A model generated the notes under the pieces. It ran no database searches and was not told where the DNA came from. It worked only from the letters and a program-made list of their open reading frames with translations. Positions 32,222 through 39,174 of a stretch of 40,777 nucleotides of DNA are shown in pieces. Position 1 is the stretch's first letter, and each line of letters starts with the position of its first letter. The position numbers and the translations under genes were made by a program. This stretch comes from Salinicola salarius (GTDB taxonomy: Bacteria; Pseudomonadota; Gammaproteobacteria; Pseudomonadales; Halomonadaceae), in contig NZ_PZJT01000020.1 of the NCBI RefSeq assembly GCF_003206135.1, forward strand, positions 1 to 40,777. The letters run 5' to 3'.

Positions 32222-32787
32222 TGCTCGGCTTCCCTGATTCTCGCCGCGCGCACGGCGCGTAGTTGTTGATGCAGCACATCCGGATGGAAACCGGCCTGCT
32301 GCTCCACCGCCCGCGTGACGGCCTGCGTCATTTCATCGGGCGTAACGTTCGTCGCAATCCAGCGGCGGTAATAGCGCGCATACGCCTCGCCATTGGCCTG
32401 CGCCGTCGGCACGCCCAACTCGTCCTGCATCCAGGCCGACCACTCCGCCAACGTCGTGAACAGCAGCGGCGGCGGTGCTTCGGCGGCCGCGGGCCACGTC
32501 ACGACGGCGGTCGTAATCACCACGAACTCCCCGTCATCCTCGAGCGTGACCAGGTCGAATTCCGCCAGCGCCTGCACGAACTCCAGCGCCACGTCCTCCG
32601 GTGCCTCCAGCAGCAGAGCCAGCGCGCTATAGACGTATTTCCGCCGGCAGCTATCGCCCGATGGCGATGACGCCAGATCCTCCAGCAACAGCAACAGCCG
32701 CGCGTAACCGATCAACGCAAAGCGCTCGATTACCTGCTCGACCTTGGGCCGCGATGAAAACCCGATAGGGAAGAGAAAAGCGTTCAT
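32218..32787 (-). CDS. phage replication-type protein (DUF4373/DnaT-like)
   Basis: A 189-residue protein starting MNAFLFPIGFSSRPKVEQVI. The first 110 residues look like the winged-helix domain DUF4373 seen at the front of phage replication proteins (FALIGYARLLLLLEDLASSP, YVYSALALLLEAPEDVALEF). The C-terminal 70 residues (LAEWSAWMQDELGVPTAQAN, VTPDEMTQAVTRAVEQQAGF) resemble the DnaT-like or O-like C-terminal parts that load helicase. It would support lytic replication, distinct from the plasmid Rep. Start overlaps the cro stop. Confidence 0.6.
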   Translation of the reverse strand: MNAFLFPIGFSSRPKVEQVIERFALIGYARLLLLLEDLASSPSGDSCRRKYVYSALALLLEAPEDVALEFVQALAEFDLVTLEDDGEFVVITTAVVTWPAAAEAPPPLLFTTLAEWSAWMQDELGVPTAQANGEAYARYYRRWIATNVTPDEMTQAVTRAVEQQAGFHPDVLHQQLRAVRAARIREAEQ

Positions 32788-33011
32788 ACGCCCGCCCTCG
32801 CCGCGTGTCTGGCCTTTTCCCGCGCGCGCTGAATCGGCTGGTAGATACCGCACCAGTCGACGGCGCCGCCGCTTTTTTGGATGATGTTTTCGGCCGACTG
32901 CTGACGGGGCGCGCGTTCTGCGTAGTACCAGCTGCGCACCGTCCGGGGAGTCTCTTCCAGAAGCTTTGCAGCCGACTTGATTCCGCCGACGTCGTCGACC
33001 CACTCGTTCAT
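32784..33011 (-). CDS. Cro-like repressor
   Basis: A 75-residue protein starting MNEWVDDVGGIKSAAKLLEE. It has a helix-turn-helix (GGIKSAAKLLEETPRTVRSW) and the C-terminal pattern of the YdaS/Cro-like group. It diverges from the cI gene at 33162 across a region with CI operators, which identifies it as cro in function. It begins the leftward early operon. The basic C-terminal tail (REKARHAARAGV) may help binding. Confidence 0.8.
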   Translation of the reverse strand: MNEWVDDVGGIKSAAKLLEETPRTVRSWYYAERAPRQQSAENIIQKSGGAVDWCGIYQPIQRAREKARHAARAGV

Positions 33012-33030
33012 TGTCACGAATAGGGTTCCG

Positions 33031-33049
33031 CTGTCACGATTTGTGACAG
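33031..33049. promoter_or_regulatory. CI/Cro operator 1
   Basis: CTGTCACGATTTGTGACAG is a near-perfect 19-bp palindrome between cro and cI, 20 bases upstream of the cro start. Confidence 0.75.
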
Positions 33050-33094
33050 ACTAGAACGCAAGAGGCCCACGGCGCAAGGCTTTTCATATCGCCA

Positions 33095-33113
33095 TTGCCA
33101 CGTTTTGTGTAAA
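33095..33113. promoter_or_regulatory. CI/Cro operator 2
   Basis: TTGCCACGTTTTGTGTAAA, a weaker match of TTGNCAC-N5-GTGNCAA, 49 bases upstream of the cI start. Its centre is 64 bp from operator 1. A half site (CTGTCAC) follows at 33114-33120. Confidence 0.65.
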
Positions 33114-33161
33114 CTGTCACGGAAACGAACGGCGGCCGCCGCATTTCAAAGGGATTATTCG

Positions 33162-33809
33162 ATGTCCGACACCACCGAAGTCATCGCCGAACGATTGGCA
33201 ACGCTGCGGCGCGAACACGGCATGACCCAAGACGAATTCTCCCGTTTCCTGCATATCCCGCGCGGACGCTACGCCAACTGGGAAGTGGGCCTGCGCTCTC
33301 CCAAGCTGGACGACATCGCCACGATGGCCGACCGTCTCAATGTGCCGCCGCAATGGATCGTCGGCTGGACCAACGACAAGTCGAACGCGGCCATCGGCGG
33401 CATCAGCTACGTCAGGGCCGATCGCGCCAGCGTCCCGACCGACAACGGCACTGTCAGGATCACCAACCCTTCGTCACTATCGGCCCTCAGCTCCGACTAT
33501 CTCGAGCGCCACGGCCTCAACGCCTCCCAGGTGCTGGCCATCATCGTCGACGACGAAGAGATGCGGGACGTTTGCAAGCAGGGCGACGAAGTCGTCATCG
33601 ACCGGAATCACCGTACGCCCGGAAATCATCGGGATCTCTTCGGGATATTGCTCGACGGCCATGCCGCCGTACGCTGGATACGCCACAACCTCGACGGCAC
33701 ATATTCGATCTTTTCCGAAAAGGACCAGAGCCCGCCGCCGATCACCGCCGAAAAGCTCAGCGCGCTGACAATACTGGGGCGCGTCATCCGCATCGCTGCC
33801 GACCGCTAA
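33162..33809 (+). CDS. CI-type prophage repressor with inactive S24 domain
   Basis: A 215-residue repressor. The N-terminal XRE helix-turn-helix covers about residues 8-65 (LATLRREHGMTQDEFSRFLH, NWEVGLRSPKLDDIATMADR). The C-terminal half has the S24/LexA-like layout: LNASQVLAIIVDDEEMRDV, KQGDEVVIDRNHRTPG, LFGILLDGHAAVRWIRHN and TILGRVIRIAADR. Where self-cleaving repressors have Ser in G-D-S-M, this protein has Glu133 (D-E-E-M), and where they have the catalytic Lys (VKR) it has Arg171. RecA-stimulated self-cleavage is therefore unlikely. AAAGGG lies 8 bases before ATG. It should repress cro, the rightward operon and possibly rep. Confidence 0.88.
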   Translation: MSDTTEVIAERLATLRREHGMTQDEFSRFLHIPRGRYANWEVGLRSPKLDDIATMADRLNVPPQWIVGWTNDKSNAAIGGISYVRADRASVPTDNGTVRITNPSSLSALSSDYLERHGLNASQVLAIIVDDEEMRDVCKQGDEVVIDRNHRTPGNHRDLFGILLDGHAAVRWIRHNLDGTYSIFSEKDQSPPPITAEKLSALTILGRVIRIAADR

Positions 33810-33823
33810 CCCAAGCAAAAAAG

Positions 33824-33847
33824 CACGGCTTCGGTCGTGTTTTTTTT
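33824..33847 (+). terminator. cI terminator with UUCG loop
   Basis: CACGGC-TTCG-GTCGTG (6-bp stem, one G-U) is followed by a run of eight T; six A precede the stem. It lies 14 bases after the cI stop. Confidence 0.85.
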
Positions 33848-33856
33848 CGTCTCGAC

Positions 33857-33885
33857 TTGACACAAAATGTGGCAAGGTAAAACAT
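33857..33885 (+). promoter_or_regulatory. rightward early promoter with CI operator
   Basis: TTGACACAAAATGTGGCAA (33857-33875) is a TTGNCAC-N5-GTGNCAA operator whose first six bases are a perfect -35 TTGACA; AAACAT at 33880-33885, 17 bp further, is a possible -10. CI binding would block this promoter, which leads into the + operon starting at 33912. Confidence 0.65.
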
Positions 33886-33911
33886 AACGTGACAACGCAT
33901 CGGAGCGCACC

Positions 33912-34220
33912 ATGTCCCCCAACATCACACAGCCGTCGATCCTCAGCCTGATCCACGTGTCGGAAAATCAGGAACTCAACCTGGTCAAGACGACGCGCTC
34001 GTTCAGCACCAGCATGCACCAGAGCGCCGCCGTGGCCGATGGCCTCGAAGCGATGATGTCGCGCTACGTCGACGACGGCGAACACAACGAAGACATGCTG
34101 CGCTCGATCCAGTGCGGTTCCGCCCTGCTCGCCGATCGGCTGCGCGAGCAGGCCAAGGCGCTGGATGAACTGAGCGGGCGTCTCGCCGCTGCCCAAGCCG
34201 AGGCGCGCAGCCATGAATGA
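33912..34220 (+). CDS. first gene of the rightward operon, coiled-coil protein
   Basis: A 102-residue protein starting MSPNITQPSILSLIHVSENQ with GGAG 7 bases upstream. The C-terminal half is a predicted coiled coil (ALLADRLREQAKALDELSGR, LAAAQAEARSHE). It is the first gene after the CI-controlled promoter, the position of many early phage host-takeover or regulatory proteins. No family is recognised. Confidence 0.7.
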   Translation: MSPNITQPSILSLIHVSENQELNLVKTTRSFSTSMHQSAAVADGLEAMMSRYVDDGEHNEDMLRSIQCGSALLADRLREQAKALDELSGRLAAAQAEARSHE

Positions 34221-34641
34221 TCCGCGGTTCATCGGTGAAGAGGTCATCGGCCAGCCCGGGCAGAATCTCACCCCCGACGAGCTCGCGCTGCTGGTATGGC
34301 AGGCCGACGGGCGCACCCCGAGCGAGATCGAACAAGGGCTGGGCTTCGATCGGTTCACCGTCCGCCAGCTGGAAGCCAGCGCCCGCGCCAAGCTCGGCGG
34401 CAAGACCAAGGCTCACACCTTGTCGCGTGCGTTCATTTTCGAAGTGCTGGCACCCCGCGCGCTCTGCCTGCTGCTCTGCATCTTCTCGATCAACGCCTAC
34501 CACGCCGACGGCGCCCAGCGAGCACCGAAGCGCTCACGCGCGCCAATCACCGCAATGAGCGGTGGCCGCGTAGCCAAGAGCAAGCGCAGCGATGGCCCCT
34601 TGCCGGATGTCGCCGCGATACTGGCGATTCAGGCCGCATGA
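34213..34641 (+). CDS. LuxR-type HTH protein with a membrane segment
   Basis: A 142-residue protein starting MNDPRFIGEEVIGQPGQNLT. Residues about 18-70 form a LuxR/GerE-type helix-turn-helix (LTPDELALLVWQADGRTPSE, FTVRQLEASARAKLGGKTKA). A hydrophobic stretch (PRALCLLLCIFSIN) follows, then a basic tail. There is no receiver or autoinducer domain. A DNA-binding domain tied to a possible membrane anchor in an early operon is unusual. It overlaps the previous gene by 8 bases. Confidence 0.7.
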   Translation: MNDPRFIGEEVIGQPGQNLTPDELALLVWQADGRTPSEIEQGLGFDRFTVRQLEASARAKLGGKTKAHTLSRAFIFEVLAPRALCLLLCIFSINAYHADGAQRAPKRSRAPITAMSGGRVAKSKRSDGPLPDVAAILAIQAA

Positions 34642-34642
34642 C

Positions 34643-34921
34643 ATGCCCATCTATCTGCCCACCCGTCGACACTGCCGCTGCCGCGTATGCGGCGCCCGGC
34701 AGACCAAGCCGAAAGCGCCGGACGAATACGTCATCGGTCCGGTCTGCACCCGCTGCGGGCGACGCAACACGCTTCGCATCGACAAATGGGCGGATAGCAA
34801 GCCATGGCGCCGGCATGTCTGCCGCTGCGACGGCTACCACTTCCCGCACCGCGAAGGCTCGCTGTGGTGCTACCACAACCCCGATTACCCGATGAATGAA
34901 GATCGGAGGCTATACGCATGA
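34643..34921 (+). CDS. small cysteine-rich zinc-binding protein
   Basis: A 92-residue protein starting MPIYLPTRRHCRCRVCGARQ. Paired motifs CRVCG, CTRCGRRNT and a later HVCRCDGYHFPHREGS provide several Cys/His pairs, enough for one or two zinc sites. Charge is strongly basic, so nucleic acid binding is likely. Similar small phage proteins sit next to HNH nucleases. The start follows the previous stop by one base. Confidence 0.7.
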   Translation: MPIYLPTRRHCRCRVCGARQTKPKAPDEYVIGPVCTRCGRRNTLRIDKWADSKPWRRHVCRCDGYHFPHREGSLWCYHNPDYPMNEDRRLYA

Positions 34922-35547
34922 GCGCACCTGCAAACAACGGCAAGCCGTGGAGCGAAAGCGACCTGCAGGCGCTGGAAAAGCACTATCCGGATACCGCCAA
35001 CGCCACCCTGGCGAATATCTTTCGGCGCTCAGAATCGAGCATCAAGAACACCGCTCAAATGCGCGGCCTGAAGAAATCCGACGCATTCATGGAAGCCAAC
35101 CGTCCTGGCCAATTCAGGAAAGGCCAGCAGCCCTGGAACAAGGGAAAACACCATGTCGCCGGCGGTCGATCGGCGGAAACCCGATTCAAACCTGGCCAGC
35201 GCACCAATACCTGGAAGCCGATCGGCACCGAACGGGTCACCCCTGACGGCATTCTTCAGCGCAAGGTGAGCGACACCGGCTATACGCCCCGCGACTGGAA
35301 AGCCGTCCACGCGATCGTATGGGAAGAGAACAACGGTCCAATCCCGCCCGGCCACCTGGTGCGATTCAAGAATGGTAACCGGCGTGACTTCGACCCCGAC
35401 AACCTTGAACTGGTCAGTCGCCGCGAGAACATGATCCGAAACTCACTGCACCGCTATCCCAAGGAGATCGTCCAGGTCATCCAACTGCGCGGCGCTATTA
35501 CTCGCCAGATCAACAAACGGGAAAGAGCCGATGAAGAATCGAATTGA
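34918..35547 (+). CDS. HNH endonuclease (phage replication-region type)
   Basis: A 209-residue protein. The N-terminus (MSAPANNGKPWSESDLQALE, TLANIFRRSESSIKNTAQMR) is a Myb/GcrA-like DNA-binding helix set. A linker with QFRKGQQPWNKGKHHVAGG, typical of phage HNH proteins, follows, then the HNH core: His in AVHAIVWEENNG, PIPPGHLVRFKNGNRRDFDP and Asn in DNLELVSRRENM. It probably makes nicks or breaks in DNA, as a free-standing homing endonuclease or a nuclease helping replication. It overlaps the upstream gene by 4 bases. Confidence 0.88.
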   Translation: MSAPANNGKPWSESDLQALEKHYPDTANATLANIFRRSESSIKNTAQMRGLKKSDAFMEANRPGQFRKGQQPWNKGKHHVAGGRSAETRFKPGQRTNTWKPIGTERVTPDGILQRKVSDTGYTPRDWKAVHAIVWEENNGPIPPGHLVRFKNGNRRDFDPDNLELVSRRENMIRNSLHRYPKEIVQVIQLRGAITRQINKRERADEESN

Positions 35548-35791
35548 AGACCTTCGCAACCATCTCTTCGCCACCTTGGAAGCACTCCAGGACGAGGAAA
35601 AGCCGATGGAGATCGGACGCGCCAAAGCGATCAGCGATGTCGCACAGACGATCATCAATACCGCCAAGGTCGAGATCGACTTTATGGAAGCAACAGGCGC
35701 TGGCCCAGGGACCGACTTCATCCCCGGCGAAAAGGGTCGTCCCCCTCTGCCGGATAGCAGAGGAACACTTCCGAAAGCACCACGCAGGTAA
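35531..35791 (+). CDS. conserved small phage protein
   Basis: An 86-residue protein (MKNRIEDLRNHLFATLEALQ, then EIGRAKAISDVAQTIINTAK). This is a widespread helical family of unknown function found next to HNH and replication genes of proteobacterial phages. The C-terminal part is polar and proline-rich. It overlaps the HNH gene by 17 bases. Confidence 0.75.
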   Translation: MKNRIEDLRNHLFATLEALQDEEKPMEIGRAKAISDVAQTIINTAKVEIDFMEATGAGPGTDFIPGEKGRPPLPDSRGTLPKAPRR

Positions 35792-35830
35792 AGGGCGACG
35801 GCAATCGCTACCCACTGGAGAACCGACACC

Positions 35831-36022
35831 ATGAAAGCACTACTCGACGTATTCAACGAACGCCAGCGCCAGATCGACGCCGAGGGCTGGACCCCGGAAC
35901 ATGACGATAAGCACGACAAGGGCGAGCTGGCCGCAGATCGCGCCTGCTGGGCAATCTATTGGGCAACCGTCGCCGGCATCGTCATCTATCTCGCCGTTAC
36001 CACATTCTGGAAGGGGGTGTGA
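35831..36022 (+). CDS. small phage protein with C-terminal membrane helix
   Basis: A 63-residue protein. The N-terminal half has the phage motif ERQRQIDAEGWTPEHDDKHD, common in small proteins of this region. The C-terminal half (IYWATVAGIVIYLAVTTFW) is a single membrane helix. GGAG stands 9 bases before ATG. The motif domain is normally soluble in larger relatives, so the membrane tail may be a truncation by-product or real anchoring. Confidence 0.7.
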   Translation: MKALLDVFNERQRQIDAEGWTPEHDDKHDKGELAADRACWAIYWATVAGIVIYLAVTTFWKGV

Positions 36023-36023
36023 T

Positions 36024-36791
36024 ATGGCCGGCAAACTATGGACCAAAAATGACACCAAAGCAGTCGCAACCCATTACCCGAAGGGTGGCGCGCGGGCAGT
36101 TGCCCCACACCTGGAGGTGCCGCACACCACGCGGGAAATTGGCAAGAAAGCGCGACACATGGGCATCCGAAAGGAAAAACCTTTTCAGCGTGGGGAAATT
36201 ACCCCCGCATTGATGGACGCCCTAGAGCGGACCTATCGCGATGGCCGGCCGGATCTGACCGGAGTCGCGAAGCGGTTCAACGTCGATCGGCACTGGCTAT
36301 CCTACGTCGCACAGACTCGCGGCATTGCCACCACCAAGAAGCGCTTCCAGTGGGGTAAAGAAGTCGACGACATCATTCGCCAGATGGAAGGAATCGGCCC
36401 CGATCGCGTCCATCGCCAGCTAAAAACCCTGGGCTACCGCTACCCGATTTCCGCGATTGCCAAGCGCCAGCAATACCTCAAGGTCAGCAGCGTTGACGAA
36501 AGTCGTTTCTCGGCCTGTCACGTCGCCGAGGCTTTCGGCGTCTCACGCAGCCGTGTCGAACGCTGGATCAAGACTGGCCACCTTGCGACGAGCAGAACAA
36601 CCAGCTCGCGTGGGAACCCGCACGTAAACCCCACCGTGCCGATCAAAGCGCTACGTGATTTTGTCATGACCCACCCCAGCGAAATAGATCTGCGCCTGAT
36701 CTCCCCAGCCTGGCAGATCTGGTTCATCGACATGCTGACCAATAAGGTCGCCGACACCGCCGTCGGGCCATCCATATCGCGCGCCGCCTGA
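36024..36791 (+). CDS. multi-HTH DNA-binding protein
   Basis: A 255-residue basic protein starting MAGKLWTKNDTKAVATHYPK with AAGGGGG upstream. It appears to hold repeated short HTH units: the N-terminal Myb/GcrA-like block, LTGVAKRFNVDRHWLSYVAQ, a central helix set and a MerR/excisionase-like SACHVAEAFGVSRSRVERWI. It probably binds DNA at several points; a regulator or recombination/replication accessory factor is likely. No specific family could be named. Confidence 0.65.
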   Translation: MAGKLWTKNDTKAVATHYPKGGARAVAPHLEVPHTTREIGKKARHMGIRKEKPFQRGEITPALMDALERTYRDGRPDLTGVAKRFNVDRHWLSYVAQTRGIATTKKRFQWGKEVDDIIRQMEGIGPDRVHRQLKTLGYRYPISAIAKRQQYLKVSSVDESRFSACHVAEAFGVSRSRVERWIKTGHLATSRTTSSRGNPHVNPTVPIKALRDFVMTHPSEIDLRLISPAWQIWFIDMLTNKVADTAVGPSISRAA

Positions 36792-36806
36792 CGGCCTGGA
36801 GATCCC

Positions 36807-37961
36807 ATGTTTTTCAAACACGCCATTCTCTACAAGGTTCACCAGGCCGCGATCGCCCTCGAGGAGCTGGAAGCCGCGCTGGCCGAATTCGCCTTTCGCC
36901 CGGTATCGCCCCGCGAAGCGCGCCGCGTAGGCTGGACGACGCCCGGCGGCCGCAGCAGCGAGGTTCTAGCCCACGCGATCAACGGCCATTACCTGCTCGC
37001 CATGCTGCGCCAGGAGCGGCTGCTGCCCGCCGCCGTGGTCAATGACGAGGTCGACGAGCGGTGCGCGGCACGCGAGCAGGCCGAAGGCCAGCCGGTCTCC
37101 CGCCGCGAAAAGCAGCTGATCAAGGAAGCCGTGCTCGAGGAGCTGCTGCCCCAGGCGTTCACCCGCACCCAGCGCGTGGAACTGTGGTGGGACACGCAGC
37201 GCGGCACCATCGCGATCAACGCCTCGAGCCGCAAGCGCGCCGAGGAAGTGCTCGACCTGCTGCGTCAGACACTCGGCTCGCTGAAAGTCACCCCGCTGGC
37301 CACCAAAACGCCAGCCGCCCGCGTCATGACCCAATGGCTCGCAGACCCCGGCACGCGGCCGCAATGGCTCACCCTGGGCGGCATTGTCGAGCTGCGCGCC
37401 GCCGAAGACGACGGCGTGTTCCGCGCCCGCCAGGTGGATCTCGACAGCGAAGAGGTCCAGCGGCTGGTCGAGAACGGCCGCCAGGCCACCCAGATGAGCA
37501 TCGGCAACGAAAGCCGCGCACGCTTCGTGCTGACCGACGATCTCGCGATCAAGTCCATCGAATTCGACGACCAGGTCATCGAGCTGGCCAGCGCCGAAGA
37601 GGTCGAAGACCCGATCGCGAAGATGGAAGCCGACTTCGCGATCATGACAGACGTCTTCCGCGACGTGATCGCTCAGCTGGTCGACGCCCTCGGCGGCGAA
37701 GCCGACCCCGCAGAGCCCACCGCGATCGAAGCAGGCGCCGGCCAGCCCGTCAATGCAGCCGACGACCCCCTTATCGCCGATGCCCGGCAGTTCGTAGTCA
37801 GCGAGAAACGCGCATCGATCAGCGCCCTGCAGCGCCGCTTCAAGATCGGCTACAACCGCGCCGCCCGCTTGATCGAGGATCTCGAGCGCGCCGGCGTCGT
37901 TTCAGCGATGGACAACAGCGGCAAGCGGCGGGTGTTGGCCAGCGGGAGCGAAGCCACATGA
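36807..37961 (+). CDS. RdgC fused to an FtsK-gamma winged helix
   Basis: A 384-residue protein. Residues 1 to about 305 are RdgC, the ring-shaped DNA-binding protein that limits RecA: MFFKHAILYKVHQ, FRPVSPREARRVGWTTPGG, REKQLIKEAVLEELLPQAFT and VRFVLTDDLAIKSIEFDDQV-like RARFVLTDDLAIKSIEFDDQ. Residues 319-378 (DDPLIADARQFVVSEKRASI, SALQRRFKIGYNRAARLIED and LERAGVVSAM) are a clear FtsK gamma domain, the winged helix that reads KOPS sequences and contacts XerD. E. coli RdgC is 303 residues, so the extra part is a true C-terminal addition. ATG follows GGAGATCCC. It may link replication or recombination control to chromosome-orientation signals or Xer recombination. Confidence 0.9.
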   Translation: MFFKHAILYKVHQAAIALEELEAALAEFAFRPVSPREARRVGWTTPGGRSSEVLAHAINGHYLLAMLRQERLLPAAVVNDEVDERCAAREQAEGQPVSRREKQLIKEAVLEELLPQAFTRTQRVELWWDTQRGTIAINASSRKRAEEVLDLLRQTLGSLKVTPLATKTPAARVMTQWLADPGTRPQWLTLGGIVELRAAEDDGVFRARQVDLDSEEVQRLVENGRQATQMSIGNESRARFVLTDDLAIKSIEFDDQVIELASAEEVEDPIAKMEADFAIMTDVFRDVIAQLVDALGGEADPAEPTAIEAGAGQPVNAADDPLIADARQFVVSEKRASISALQRRFKIGYNRAARLIEDLERAGVVSAMDNSGKRRVLASGSEAT

Positions 37962-38212
37962 AGCCATTTGACGATATGACCGACGAGCAGCGCGCCGACT
38001 GGGTCGACACGATCGCAAACCAGGGCATCGGGGAGATGAACTGTAAATCGGACACCGGAGCCGACGACGAAGCCATCGCCGAGCTGATGCTGGCCAACGA
38101 TTACGACCGCTGCGTGCGCTGTGATTGGTGGGAGGAAGTCGCTTTTACCCAACCGATCAATGGCGAGTGCGTTTGCAATGACTGCATGGAAGATGGCGAG
38201 GGGGAAGAGTGA
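37958..38212 (+). CDS. small acidic zinc-ribbon protein
   Basis: An 84-residue acidic protein (MKPFDDMTDEQRADWVDTIA onwards). The C-terminal CVRCDWWEEVAFTQPINGEC with VCNDC is a two-pair cysteine zinc ribbon. It overlaps the rdgC stop (ATGA) and the next gene, so it is translationally coupled. Function unknown. Confidence 0.7.
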   Translation: MKPFDDMTDEQRADWVDTIANQGIGEMNCKSDTGADDEAIAELMLANDYDRCVRCDWWEEVAFTQPINGECVCNDCMEDGEGEE

Positions 38213-38463
38213 CCACCCGCGTCCAGCCCCTGCTCGACTGGCTCAAGGTGGCCACCCGGCAGGATATTCGTGCCACCGGCACAACGCGCTCGTATCTGCG
38301 TCTGATCGCCTATGGCCATAAGCGCGCCTCGCTCGAGGTCGCTGTGAGAACTGAGACGGCATCGGGCGCGCGCGTCACCCGCAAGCAACTCCGCCCGAAT
38401 GACTGGCACATCATGTGGCCAGAGCTGGCCCGGCCCGATTTCAACCAGGAGGCACAACCATGA
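38209..38463 (+). CDS. second Cro/YdaS-like HTH protein
   Basis: An 84-residue protein with a GTG start overlapping the previous stop. DWLKVATRQDIRATGTTRSY, LRLIAYGHKRASLEVAVRTE and GARVTRKQLRPNDWHI match the YdaS/Cro-like antitoxin-fold group, which usually ends with the VTRxxLRPD segment. It is a second Cro-type DNA-binding protein, placed late in the rightward operon and far from the cI-cro switch. It is a candidate for binding the dispersed GTGAC-N3-GTCAC palindromes; that is inference. Confidence 0.65.
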   Translation: MTTRVQPLLDWLKVATRQDIRATGTTRSYLRLIAYGHKRASLEVAVRTETASGARVTRKQLRPNDWHIMWPELARPDFNQEAQP

Positions 38464-39167
38464 CCACCATCACCCCTGAAACCATCGAGCGAAACAAGGA
38501 TGGCATGTGGAGCCATTCCGCGTGGAACGCGCTGTTCGGCGATCGCGAAGGCATCACCCAGGATGAACTCGACGAGTGGTCCGATACCCACCAGCTCACC
38601 GTCGCCTGCCACACAATCGAGGACGAGCCGGATAGCCGCCTTTCCGCTCAGCTCGAAGCCAACGAGTCTATCGATCTCAACGAATGGCCGTTACAACCGC
38701 CCAGCGACGACGAAGGCTGGTTCCTGCTGGCCATCTCCGATACCGAAGATGGCCCGGTGCAGACCTGGGCGCGACCGACCTGGTCGGATTTTCCAGAAAG
38801 CGACGTTACGGACGCGACAACTCACGCCCTGCCCTGCCCGTTCTGCGGCGGCCCACCAGTAATCTATTCCAGGCTCGACGAGCCCGTCGACCCCAATTAC
38901 GCCATGGGCGGCCACATGGATCATGAATTCGTCGTGAGCTGCCATGAGTGCGGCGCCGAGGGGCAGAAGGTGACGCACTATAACCAGCACGACATGCCCG
39001 TACCGTGGCCGGAATCACCAGCTGATATAGCTCGCCGCGCCGTCGAACTATGGAACCGGCGGGACGATCGGCACGCTGACCTATACGAGCCCGAGCACGC
39101 CGCAATCGAGCAAATCGTCGAGCCCTATATCGACATCGATAACCGCGAACCGCTGCCGCCGATGTAG
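38460..39167 (+). CDS. Lar-family restriction-alleviation-like protein
   Basis: A 235-residue protein. The C-terminal half matches the Lar family: LPCPFCGGPPVIYSR, VVSCHECGAEG and ADIARRAVELWNRRDD, with four cysteines for zinc. Lar (Rac prophage) relieves type I restriction; most phage homologues are 60-90 residues. Here the Lar domain has a 130-residue acidic N-terminal part of unknown nature (MWSHSAWNALFGDREGITQD, EGWFLLAISDTEDGPVQTW). It overlaps the previous gene by 4 bases and ends the operon. Confidence 0.72.
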   Translation: MTTITPETIERNKDGMWSHSAWNALFGDREGITQDELDEWSDTHQLTVACHTIEDEPDSRLSAQLEANESIDLNEWPLQPPSDDEGWFLLAISDTEDGPVQTWARPTWSDFPESDVTDATTHALPCPFCGGPPVIYSRLDEPVDPNYAMGGHMDHEFVVSCHECGAEGQKVTHYNQHDMPVPWPESPADIARRAVELWNRRDDRHADLYEPEHAAIEQIVEPYIDIDNREPLPPM

Positions 39168-39174
39168 TCATCCC

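Noticed and set aside
37061..37957. Alternative + frame overlapping rdgC
   Set aside because: Extremely Arg/Pro-rich shadow frame of rdgC; only its last 84 codons, starting at 37958, form a believable gene.
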